Part shown: positions 47,242 through 56,566 of the stretch, one piece after another
Layout: the number at the start of each line of letters is the position of its first letter
Position numbering within the stretch: position 1 is the first letter of the stretch
NCBI GenBank assembly: GCA_023375675.1
Contig: JALQBC010000007.1
Coordinates: forward strand, 310,001 to 374,000
DNA: 64,000 nt
Origin: Cytospora piceicola
Taxonomy: Eukaryota; Ascomycota; Sordariomycetes; Diaporthales; Cytosporaceae
Direction: 5' to 3'
Notes under the pieces: model-generated
The model's database searches: none
The model's input: only the letters and a program-made list of their open reading frames with translations
Told to the model about the DNA's origin: nothing
Program-made: the position numbers and the translations under genes

Positions 47242-48913
47242 CTTGACCTGCTTTTTGGCTTGTGACGGGTGGGGAGGGGAGGGGGACCGGTTTCACGATG
47301 AGAGTGAGAGAGAATGAGAGAGGGTGAGAGATAGCTTGATGGAGCTGTTTCTGGTGGGGTATGTCTGATAGTGGGTGACCAGTTATGGGTCTTGTCAATG
47401 TCAGTGAAAGGCGCTCTGAAGGTTTTGAAATGAAAATTTGATGGATAGTCAAGTTGAGCACGCACCGCGACAAGAGAAGAGTGTTGGATGAAAGGAAGAT
47501 GAGGGGTTGGTTGCGTTGAGGTTTATGGTGGAAGGAGCAAAGCTCTGTTACACCTTAGCTGAGCTTTGCTTTGTGGTGGGCTCGGCGAGAGGAGTGAGGT
47601 CCCTCCCGTTTCCCGCTTGGTGCGGTGCGGTGCGACGGGGTTTAACTGGGGAGCTCCAGGCGGGAGGTTTTGGGGGGGAGGGGGCCGCCGTGTTCCAAGA
47701 TTTGGGGTAGTACGGGGAGTAAAATGGCGGGGTACTCAAGTAGACTGACTGTATTGACTGGCTACTTAAAGTAAATAAATGGTCACAACTGTTATTGAGG
47801 AAGCGAAATGTAGATGTGCACTTATACACAGTACTGACTTTCACAGCTCGAGTCTTCACATTAACAAGAGGGACGATCAGGCTGGGCAGGTTTCAGACTT
47901 CATTTTCCCACTTCTTTGATAATGTCCGGGTACCGAAAGAAAACCCTCAACAATTTCAGCCTAGAAAGCTTATCTCATATCATAGCTTCAAGATGGTAAA
48001 ATGAGCCAGCCTGGTTGAGTAGTGTTTATGTTCTTGTTGCATGCCCACATGACTCTCCACCCATGCAAACACACGGGTACCGGGTACCGAAGTCAGAAGG
48101 CTGTCTGGACCCCGACATCACAGGTGCGATCTACCCAGCTGCTGCCCTTACGAACCATTGACAATTACGAGACCTGTTTTCCCTAGGCTCGGGAACGGGC
48201 TTGATTTCATACTTGCTTAAGTACCTAGGTAGGTACTAGGCAGGTGGCTGTCAGGCAGAGCGTCGACGTGCTGCTGGCACAGTGAACACAACAGCAGAGC
48301 ACCTCACGGTTAGTTGACTCTACTACTACTACTAATGCTGCCACCAGGTCACAGGACAACAGAAGACATCGAGAAGCCATCACGTATGGAAGGCACCAAA
48401 CGTGTAACACGTTTCTTGGCAAGCCATTCCACCAACTGGTCTCCTGGCCTCCTGCATCTCGCAGGACAGTGATCGACACATGTGAGGCGCCGAGGATCTT
48501 GGCGGCATACGGTTGATAACGCAGTGCTTGCTTTGCTTCAAATGGACTCCTGACCTGTCACTTCATTCCAGTTGCGGGACTCGGTGTGCTGGACACGAGT
48601 GCTGAGAAGCGGTGTCGAAAAAGCAGCCCGTCCAGCACTCCAGCGTCCCGTACCGCTTCACTGACTGCTGCTAAGACCGTCGTTTGGGTTTCACATCATT
48701 TCGAATTGACCGTTGACCAATGACTCCTCTTTTGATATCACAATGCCGCAGATCCCGCCAGAGCCAAACCGAATGGCTCTTGTCCAAGACCGACATGGGC
48801 CCGGTTCAAATGCAATGCCAATGCCATGACTTTCGTCGTTGGGCTTTCTCGAGCCGTCCGTTGGTCAAACGGCCTGGCTGTCCTCCACCGGTTTCACTCC
48901 ATCATAGCATCCT
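47242..48913. other. intergenic region upstream of malate dehydrogenase
   Basis: About 1.7 kb containing the MDH promoter and the 3' flank of eL28. A cctaggtaggtacta motif lies near 48220-48237 and a (tac)n run near 48319-48333. No gene is supported. Confidence 0.6.
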
Positions 48914-49636
48914 TTACTCCTGGGCAGCCTTCTTGGCGGCGTTGCCGCGCAGCTTCTGCTCAGGCTCAGCCTTGACGGGGCGCTGGGACTTGCGGATGGC
49001 GGAGGCACGGGAGACGGCAGCTGCTCGGAGGTCGGGGCGGTAGCCAGACTTGGCGATGGCGTTGGCAATGTTCTTGTAGGTCCTGTGTAAAGAAAAAACG
49101 GGAAGTGTCAGTTAACCGGTATCCCCATGTCTCGAGCCAGGTCGGCTTCTTGGGTGTTCTTCCTCCAGGTCTTCGTAAACGTACTTGCGGTTGTGGGAGC
49201 CGAAGGTGCGCTGGACACCGGCCTTGCCGGGCTGGTGGACGGCGCTGGCCTTCTTGGAGACGAACTTGACGCCCTTCTCGCCGTCAGCGGAGATACCAAC
49301 GGCCTTCTCGTTGATGAAACCGGCGTGCTGGTAGAATAATTAGCCTCTTTGTTCCGGTTTTCCCTTCTGCTCTTCGTTCCAAACGTAGCTCCGAGCTCTT
49401 CGTACCTTGCGGGAGTTCTTGTTGGCCAGGTTGAAAGGGTCGCTGGACAGCTGGACACCACCGGCCTCGTTACGCTTGACCAGGAAGGAGTTGTTGTTGC
49501 CTGTGTCGCAGTGTTAGGATATTTGTGTCTCCAAGCCAGTTTCTCGGTCCATCTCCACCCAGTTGAGACCGCGGGACGACGTACGGACAATCTCCCAGAC
49601 GAGATCGGAGGAAACGTTAGAAAGTTGGGCGGCCAT
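48914..49636 (-). CDS. RPL28 (eL28): 60S ribosomal protein eL28
   Basis: Large-subunit ribosomal protein of the eL28 family, absent from S. cerevisiae but present in filamentous fungi. Four exons in transcript order: 49636-49585, 49500-49406, 49327-49185, 49082-48914; 152 aa, phases agree. Conserved blocks: SSDLVWEIVRGNNNSFLVKR, FSSDPFNL-type segment (here LSSDPFNLANKNSRK), HAGFINEKAVGI, KTYKNIANAIAKSGYRPDLR, AAVSRASAIRKSQRPVK, and a basic Lys/Ala tail. Four short exons with introns near the 5' end are typical for fungal ribosomal protein genes. Size is close to the usual ~137-155 aa. The donor of intron 3 (aa|gtacgt) was chosen because it restores NRK-TYKN. Confidence 0.95.
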
Positions 49637-50273
49637 TTTGACGGTTGTGAGGTTTGACGTGAAGTGTGGTGTGGTGAGAATTCGCTTCGCAAAGATACTG
49701 GCTGGTCGCTGTCGTCGTCAAGACTGGTGATTTTGTTAGGGAAGACTGCAGATTCTGTGGCCCTGCAGCTTACCTAATCCAACCCTCCAGGGCTCTTGGG
49801 CCTGGGGTGCGCTGCGCTGCGCTGCATTAGGTACTAGACTCACTCCCGTGGTGGGCCTTGAAGATTTATCAATTTAGCGGCCGCGTCGCGCTTCTGGATT
49901 CGATAGGTTCGGCTGCGTCAGCCTTCCCGCTTGTGACTTCACTTCATTTCTGGAACCCGGCACAACTGCCCCCTCCTGCCCTTACGACAACCTCATCATG
50001 GGCTTTGGGCACATCGCTTCCCTAATATGAGATTGAAAGCTGCGAAACAGCTACTTTAGCCACGAACGACCACAGTCACGTTTCCTTTGTTCATTTCGGC
50101 CCACTTGCGGCATCAAGAATCTACGGAACCCTGAAAGCTTCCAACCCTGCGCCCCGTCACCCGATCGACCCGGTCGAGACAGTGCCCGGCTTCCACCACT
50201 TACAGATTCGAGTATACTTGCTCCGTCTGATTCCAAGCCAAGGAAGGCAATCAATCCTCAAGACGCCATTACC
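49637..50273. promoter_or_regulatory. divergent promoter between eL28 and the DUF2015 gene
   Basis: 637 bp between two outward-facing start codons, so it holds both promoters. It includes a cgctgcgctgcgctgc repeat (about 49810-49825). I do not assign individual factor sites. Confidence 0.55.
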
Positions 50274-50660
50274 ATGTCCTACATCCTCTACTCGACCGTC
50301 GTCTTCTTCCTCGCCCTCGTAACCGCCCTTTACCTGACCCGGGGCAGGTGGGCGCACCTTGCATTCGAATACCATATCCCCGGCGGCGAGTACCTCTACA
50401 ACCGGCTCCCCGGGTCCTTCACCGACGACATAGATGCCGGCCTGTCGTCCAGCACGTTCGACCTGGCTGGGAATGTGGCAGACGGCGACGGCAGGGCGGG
50501 GCTGGATGATGCAGCAAAGCAGGAGATCCTCAAGATCATGAAGAAGCGGAGGATGAAGTTCGACCAGGCCAGGAGGGTCTACATGGAAAACCGATTCCGC
50601 GACAACGGTATTGGGCCGGATGGAAGGCCCAAGGATCCGAAATTTGTTAGCTTTTCCTGA
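50274..50660 (+). CDS. DUF2015 family protein (fungal, unknown function)
   Basis: 128-aa single-exon protein matching the fungal DUF2015 family. The N-terminal hydrophobic segment (MSYILYSTVVFFLALVTALY) is a probable membrane anchor or signal-anchor. Conserved family features follow: a W near RGRWAHL, DDIDAGLSSSTFDLAGNVA, DGRAGLDDAAKQEILKIM, then FDQARRVYMENRFRDNGIGP and the terminal DGRPKDPKFVSFS. Length is typical (about 115-130 aa). The function is not known; an anchored protein with a helical domain facing one side of a membrane is what the sequence suggests. It is divergent from eL28 and convergent with ERG3. Confidence 0.9.
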   Translation: MSYILYSTVVFFLALVTALYLTRGRWAHLAFEYHIPGGEYLYNRLPGSFTDDIDAGLSSSTFDLAGNVADGDGRAGLDDAAKQEILKIMKKRRMKFDQARRVYMENRFRDNGIGPDGRPKDPKFVSFS

Positions 50661-51916
50661 GGTCTTCTGCGTGGAACTTGATGGAGGCACAGGACGACGG
50701 AACCTGGAAGGGGTGTGCGTTTGCTTTACAGCGATGTTCGGTCTTCTTGTGCATTGGAAGTAATTTATTTACGGCGAGTGGTGGTTTTGTCACGGCGTTC
50801 GACGGATCCGGTAACCTTTTAGGGTTCGGCTTGAGTTGAGGAGCGTGGTTCCTTTGGGCAGCGGTCCATTGTGTAGGAGGGGAGACCGTATTGCAGATTA
50901 CTTGAGGCAGACGTCAGATTTCCTATATCAAATAATTACTTTCCTATGCACAGTCATGACTGCCTGGGACGGCCAACACATTCTGAAGCTGTCCATTTGT
51001 TATAGGTTTTAAGAAGAACCAGCATCCAGTAAGGTACGGCTATAAGCTGGAGGGTATGGCAGGCCTGAGCACCAATCGGCAGAGCCCAGCCGTCATTGCG
51101 TGAAGAGCTGGGCAAGTTCTGTCTTCACAGTGGCATTACCTCCAACTTTACGAGTCAAAAGCTTTGGCTTGGTCAAGGAGCTTCAGTGCTTCATTTGCAC
51201 ATCGAGTTTGTATGGGGAAGTATCGACGGAGGACCTGGTCCACATCCTCGCTGGTAGACAAAGGCTCCGGAATTGTACATGCTACTAACTAATCAATCCT
51301 GAGGGATGCTCAAGGGCTAGGAAGCATATGGACCCCGTTTCCACCCTGCTAACATAAAACACTTGGACCCTGGAGGAGCGCTCGGAACAGATGAGTGAAA
51401 TCTTCATCATATTTTCCGTATTACAATTATCGTGGGTCTTCTTTTCCCTTCCTCTGGGAAGGGTAAAAGGCTCCGAGATGGTCTAAAGTGACGATGGCAG
51501 CGCAAACGAGGGGATCGACCGTCCCAATAGGGATCCCTAGTGCTCGTGCGTGACATCTATATACAAGAAGCTGGGCCGGCCATTCATCACAGACTCCGGC
51601 CATTGGCGTAACACCCCATCGATCCAAGGCTGCTCTCGACAGTACCCTGAGGCCAAGGCCTGAAACACTTTCAACAAGCCCGACGCAACACGCATCATTA
51701 CCCATAGCTCACTGGTCACCAGTAAACTAACAACAATGAACAATTTGCCGACAGTGATACCAACTTTCCAGCTGGCAACTGACAACGGGAAGGGCACCGA
51801 GAAAGAACACTGACATGCCCTTCCCCCCCCCCTAAAAAAGAACCGACTGAACAGTGGTTGAGCGGAGGATGTCGGCAGGGAAGACACCTCTTGCTTGGGC
51901 GTGTAGGCGAGCGCCT
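50661..51916. other. intergenic region between convergent DUF2015 and ERG3 genes
   Basis: About 1.25 kb without a supported gene; a C9 homopolymer is at about 51824-51832. Confidence 0.6.
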
Positions 51917-52960
51917 CTACTTCGACTTCCTGGTCTCGGACGGCAGGTATGACCTGTCATCCTTGCCCTCGACTATCTTGACCATCTTCTCCATCTCCTT
52001 GCTCTGCTTCTCCCAGTGCTTCTTGGACATGTTCTCCTCCTTGTCGAACATGGCCGGATCAGGCTTGCGGTACGAGCCGCCCAGCCTGTCCCAAAGGGTG
52101 GTGTACTGGCCGTAGTTGTAGTTGAACGCAAGATGGTGAATGCTGTGGTGGGCCGCGCCGTTCACGACGGGGTTCTGGGAGACGAACTCGCCATCATGGA
52201 TCATGATTGTCCAGACGTTGACAAACATGAACAGGAAGACGTAGGACAGCTTCTGGAGCGGGAACAAGAAAGGGTAGACGTGGTACGGTATGGACTGGGC
52301 AAAACCGTCGAGAGGGTGGAAAGCGTGGGAGGCGAACGGCGTGGGCATGATCCACTTGTGGTGGGGCTTGTGCAGGTGCTTGTAGATAAGCGGGTGGTGA
52401 AGCCCCCGGTGGATCCAGTAGATGAAGAAGTCGGTAAACATGATGAAGAAGGGGAACTGAAGCCAGTTGTATGCTGCAAAGGGGGCCTCGGAGGTGGTGT
52501 CGTAGAGCTTACTGTATCCGCGGACCTCAGCAAGCATGAGGGGCATGGTACAGGCAGCCATGACGGGCATGGCTCTCATGGTCTGCTTTATCTCGTTGCT
52601 GATCTGGTTCTTGAGGTACTTCGGGTGGTCTTTGGTCTTCTTGTCGAAGATGAACACATAGGACATGCCGGCGAAGAAGAAGTAGGTGATCAGGCCAAAT
52701 GATTCAATGAGCATGAACAGGGTCAAGGCCTGGCGGTAGATGTTGTCCCGCGGCCATGCGCTCATGTAGGCATACTCTGAAGGCTCGAAAGAAATATACT
52801 GAGTCGATGGCTTGTATGTCCATGATGTGAAGGCCTGCTGGCTGACGGTCTCATTGGATGGCGGGTTGGGGTAGTCGTAAGGGGCAAGACGTGCCGGGTG
52901 TACTGTGGCGTATAGGTAGTCGCCTACAAAGGTGTCGATCACCTCGAGTACGATATCCAT
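51917..52960 (-). CDS. ERG3: C-5 sterol desaturase (ergosterol biosynthesis)
   Basis: Introduces the C5(6) double bond in late ergosterol synthesis in the ER. Single exon, 347 aa, from ATG 52960. The fatty-acid-hydroxylase fold shows the three His clusters that bind the di-iron centre: WIHRGLHH (about 203), HLHKPHHKW (about 216), and HHSIHHLAFNYNYGQYTTLW (about 290). Membrane segments occur around TLFMLIESFGLITYFFFAGM, PVMAACTMPLMLAEV and SYVFLFMFVNVWTIMIH. The order and spacing match fungal Erg3 (about 345-365 aa). The C-terminal tail is charged (KSK at the end), compatible with a di-lysine-like ER signal (inference). Filamentous fungi often have two or three ERG3 paralogues; I cannot tell which this is. 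Confidence 0.95.
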   Translation of the reverse strand: MDIVLEVIDTFVGDYLYATVHPARLAPYDYPNPPSNETVSQQAFTSWTYKPSTQYISFEPSEYAYMSAWPRDNIYRQALTLFMLIESFGLITYFFFAGMSYVFIFDKKTKDHPKYLKNQISNEIKQTMRAMPVMAACTMPLMLAEVRGYSKLYDTTSEAPFAAYNWLQFPFFIMFTDFFIYWIHRGLHHPLIYKHLHKPHHKWIMPTPFASHAFHPLDGFAQSIPYHVYPFLFPLQKLSYVFLFMFVNVWTIMIHDGEFVSQNPVVNGAAHHSIHHLAFNYNYGQYTTLWDRLGGSYRKPDPAMFDKEENMSKKHWEKQSKEMEKMVKIVEGKDDRSYLPSETRKSK

Positions 52961-53929
52961 GGTGGCAGCCTCGCCGTGAGCGATCTCTTGTTGGCTAGTG
53001 GGAGATGTCCTTGAATTGCAGTCTCCTTGTCGTCTCGACTGGAGAGGTTTTCGTGGTAAGGAAGGAGGAGCAGTAGGTCCTTTGTTCTGGGTTCCGGGTT
53101 ATAAGTTGGACGCTCTTGACTGCCACCGAACGAGTGGGTAACTAACGCCTTCTAGAAAAGAGCGAACGCAACCTCAGGTGACGGGGGCCGCGCTCTTCCC
53201 GATCCGAAGAGATGGCGATTTCGCGGTGAAATTTTCCGTTGAATATCGGCCTGGTAGCAATGCTCGGCCGCTGTTTAGCTGCCGATCGCTCAGGTACCGA
53301 TGGTGACAGCTCCAGGTACCCAAGTTAGGTACTTAGGTAGAGAAACTAGGAAAACTTGGAATTGGTAGCCGAGGAGAATTATTAATGCAGGTTCAATTGC
53401 AAAGAACTAAAGCAAAGGGGAACCTCTTGAACGTCAGTCTAAAGATCAGACCAATTGACCCGGCAGACATGCGGGTGGTGTCAATGGTATTTATTCTATC
53501 CTCTTGTATCGTAAACAAAACGTTGAACCCTTGTGAGGTAACTTTGAAAACTCAATTGAATCCGATGCTACAACATCGAACTACTACTGCAAGGCAGCCC
53601 CACCCGCCATCTCTTACCCCCTTTACGCTGGTACGATAAAGTCCGAACAGACACACTGACAGACATGTTTGTCTGCTGTCAGTCGTGCAACCAGGACGGC
53701 AAGTTGCGCGAGGAGTGGAGCACATGCCGGCGCTGATTCGCCCTTGTCGCCCGCCCGGCACTCGGAAGCAGACGGATGCGATGCAGAAAAGTGGTCTTAT
53801 TTGCCAATCCTATGGATTGTCTCGGTTCCGTCCTGGCGTGCATGGCGTGCCAATCGTGCATGGCCAGTTCAACCCCGAAAACCCCATCCAAAACCCCGAC
53901 CGCCTCCCGGTTCTCGCTGATTTCAAACA
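52961..53929. other. ERG3 upstream region
   Basis: Promoter side of ERG3 up to the MITE. A ccaggtacccaagttaggtacttaggtag-like motif is near 53312-53340. No gene seen. Confidence 0.6.
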
Positions 53930-53937
53930 CTTACACA

Positions 53938-54328
53938 CGGTCTGTCTAAAAAAATAGTCCTAAAACGATAGTCTGATAGGGCATTAACCGCTTTTAGAAT
54001 TTCTACAGCTATTTTCGTGCCGATCACTCGAGTGCACGGTCTATCGATGTGACTAAGCATCTCGAGGTTGTCTTGCTCGGCCCACCCTGCGGGAGGGGGG
54101 TGCCCCAGAGGGGCCCTTCCTCGGAGGAGCCAGAGCGCTATTTCCAATTCTCTGCTTGGGGGCCTGCGGCGCTGAGATTCAATTGTGAGTTCTGGGCTGG
54201 CGGTTTTCAATTGAGAGAAAGTGGAATTAGGGAGTGGAAGTTCTTGGTGAAACTCGCTGGTTATGTTGCCGAAAGCGGTTAATGCCCTATCAGACTATCG
54301 TTTTAGGACTATTTTTTTAGACGGACCG
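53938..54328. mobile_element. 391-bp hAT-type MITE with 57-bp TIRs and 8-bp target duplications
   Basis: The left end (53938-53994) and the reverse complement of the right end (54272-54328) are identical over ~57 bp except one base (cggtctgtc versus cggtccgtc). The element is flanked by perfect direct repeats cttacaca at 53930-53937 and 54329-54336. An 8-bp duplication with TIRs is the hallmark of hAT-superfamily insertion. The ~280-bp interior has no coding capacity and normal base composition, so this is a non-autonomous MITE. It shows no RIP-like mutation, which suggests a relatively young or below-threshold copy. Confidence 0.92.
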
Positions 54329-54336
54329 CTTACACA

Positions 54337-55571
54337 CCCCTGCACATCTGCTTTGGGATCGGCTCTAGCAAACGACTGGCCCCAGTCTGAGTTGGTCCGG
54401 TCTTCCATCTGATAAGAAAAAGGTGGGGTCTCGTTCGTCAACGTCATCAACGTGCACCGCAACCGACCTGCTGGGCCGGCCACTGATCCGCCGGCCCGTC
54501 TATCGACCAGTATCAGTATGTACCTACCTAGAGAGGTATCTACCTAGGTATGTAGATGCAGTGCTGCAATAAATTTCCGGGAGGGGGAATTCTTGCGCCA
54601 AGTTCGAAGCCAACCAGCCATTTGTCTTTTGCTGGAACGTTCTCTATGCCGACATATTCTACCAAGCTTTAGGGCTGACGGGCTGAGGATCCGGCCCGGC
54701 CGCCGTTGAAGCTCTCACCTTCACCACGCCGCTTTAGTCATTATCCATGGTTTGCGTCTCCTTTCCGTGGGGGCGTAGCTCAGGAGATCCACAGTGACGA
54801 CGGTAATCCTTAGACTCGCACGGAAAGTTATACACCCGGTCACGCGGTGCACAGAAGTACACTATGTATGGCACACGCGGTTTCAGGATGGCTTGGAGAT
54901 GAATGGTGGGTTGGCCGACTGCCGATCTATGACTTCAGTGGCAGGGTAAACAGCGGCGAGATTTCTAAACAGTGCCCTTCACCGAAATCAAGTCGAAGAT
55001 TCCGCATGAGCCGAACTTTGGCCTCGCCTTCCACAGCGTGTACAGAACTCGCGCCGCGGGTGGATTAGTACCAGGTGAGGCTGTCCGGAAAACTACTTAT
55101 CCAGGCGTGCCAGAGTAGATACATAGTACATTCAGGTGGGAGACGCCTACTCAGTAAGTTCGGTTTGACTAGATGGGTTTCAGCAGCTATCGACGGTCCC
55201 GACGCCATGGAGAAACCGCATTTATCGATACCAATACAAGTGGAATGTAGCCGTGTTGAAAAGGGCTAGTCATTGAGCCTTCATAAACACACAATGAATC
55301 CAAACCAGGCCTAAAAGTCAATGACGGGTGGACGTGTTCTAACCAATGTTTATCTTGGCATTAAACTGACTTCCCGGAAGAATTTGTGGACAACCTAGAC
55401 CCTCCCTTTACCAGTGGAAGACCATCCCGTCTTCGAACATAGCAAGGTTCGGCTGTGTTACATGCAAGCTCCGTGATCCTTTGCATTCCTCCTCGCATTA
55501 CGGTCTCATGTACCTGTGCTTATGGGAGTTTCCGTTCTCACTCCTTTTGGGCCCTTCAGATCGCAATGCCC
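54337..55571. other. intergenic region between the MITE and the ustYa pseudogene
   Basis: About 1.2 kb. It contains a gtacctacctagagaggtatctacctagg-type motif cluster (about 54517-54555). No gene is supported. Confidence 0.55.
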
Positions 55572-56566
55572 TCATACATCGTGGGTCCAGGAAACGGTAT
55601 GGTCAATAGCCCACTGGTGGATGGCATCGAAGTTCCGGCACGTGTGCTGCGTGCTCAAGTCTGGCCAGTAGTCACGCTCCTCGAAACTGCATTCCGGAAA
55701 GTCTCGGAAAGTGAAGATACCGATATCTGCCGTGCACATCAGGTTGGTTCGGATGGCCTCGAGGCAGTGGTCTACACATATCCTCAGCATGAGGGCAGGT
55801 TATGGGGCCACGGGCATGTCTACTTACCAATTTGGGCCTTGAGGCCTTCCTCATCGTCCCGGTCAATATCACTATACATATTGACATAGTACTATTTGTA
55901 TACATACTGTCGAAGCAGGTTGAGGCAGTGTAGTTGGTGGAAAACTTTGACGGCAGCACGGTATCCCTCCTTGCCAGTTGCTGGATCCGTGACCGTCAGC
56001 GAGTTCCTCGGAAGCCCTAGCTGGTCCAGCTCTTCAAGCGAAATCACCTGGGCCCCACTGCGCAGTCTGGTCAATATGATATCTGGCGGCTCTCAATAGA
56101 AGCTGCGTACTGTCGTTGTCGGGGTCCCATGCCTCGTCTACGTCGGGACCATACCCAACAAAATGACCCTCCACCACGGGCGTGAGGTTGAAGCGGACTG
56201 CCTCGTATTCCACAATGGGGGCCACGGGTGCTGGGTATTGTCAGATTTGCTAGTCTTAAGAGAAATGTAAAATATGCTGGTCATACAATAAGATGAAAAC
56301 CGCTGTGTGACTTGCAGGTCTGACGGTCTTGCCGTCCTGTTCCAGAATGAAGGTATGAAGAATGTCATTGACAAGGACAGCAAGACAACATGTCCTATCC
56401 AAGCGCAGTGTTTGAAGGCGAGATCTAGTGCTTTTGTCGTCACACCATTCTCAAATTCGTCGGCCTATTCTCGGATTGACAGTCTCCCCTTCTCATAAAG
56501 TGCGGACTCAGAGCTGCCTCGGTCTTGTTCCTCGTCAATTGGTACTGCCTCATAGTGTTTCCTCAT
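55572..56566 (-). pseudogene. ustYa-like (DUF3328) oxidase, inactivated
   Basis: UstYa-family proteins are membrane-anchored oxidases that modify ribosomal peptides and other fungal metabolites. On the minus strand from ATG 56566 I can follow MRKHYEAVPIDEEQ, then a stop at 56465-56467 inside ...IRE*ADEFENG. The frame continues to a membrane segment (WIGHVVLLSLSMTFFIPSFW), then after a ~55-nt intron SPVAPIVEYEAVRF and DVDEAWD. Next is a frame break near 56095. The reading then continues VISLEELDQLG and the first HxxHC motif HQLHCLNLLRQ, a second in-frame stop at 55892-55894 after YVYK, and, past a 56-nt intron, the second HxxHC motif DHCLEAIRTNLMC and a normal end at 55572. Both stops are TAG where CAG is plausible. 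The family assignment is strong; the gene is broken unless unusual splicing rescues it. Confidence 0.82.

Noticed and set aside
54765..54800. tRNA A-box-like string ggggcgtagctcaggaga.
   Set aside because: No matching B-box or acceptor stem lies within tRNA distance.
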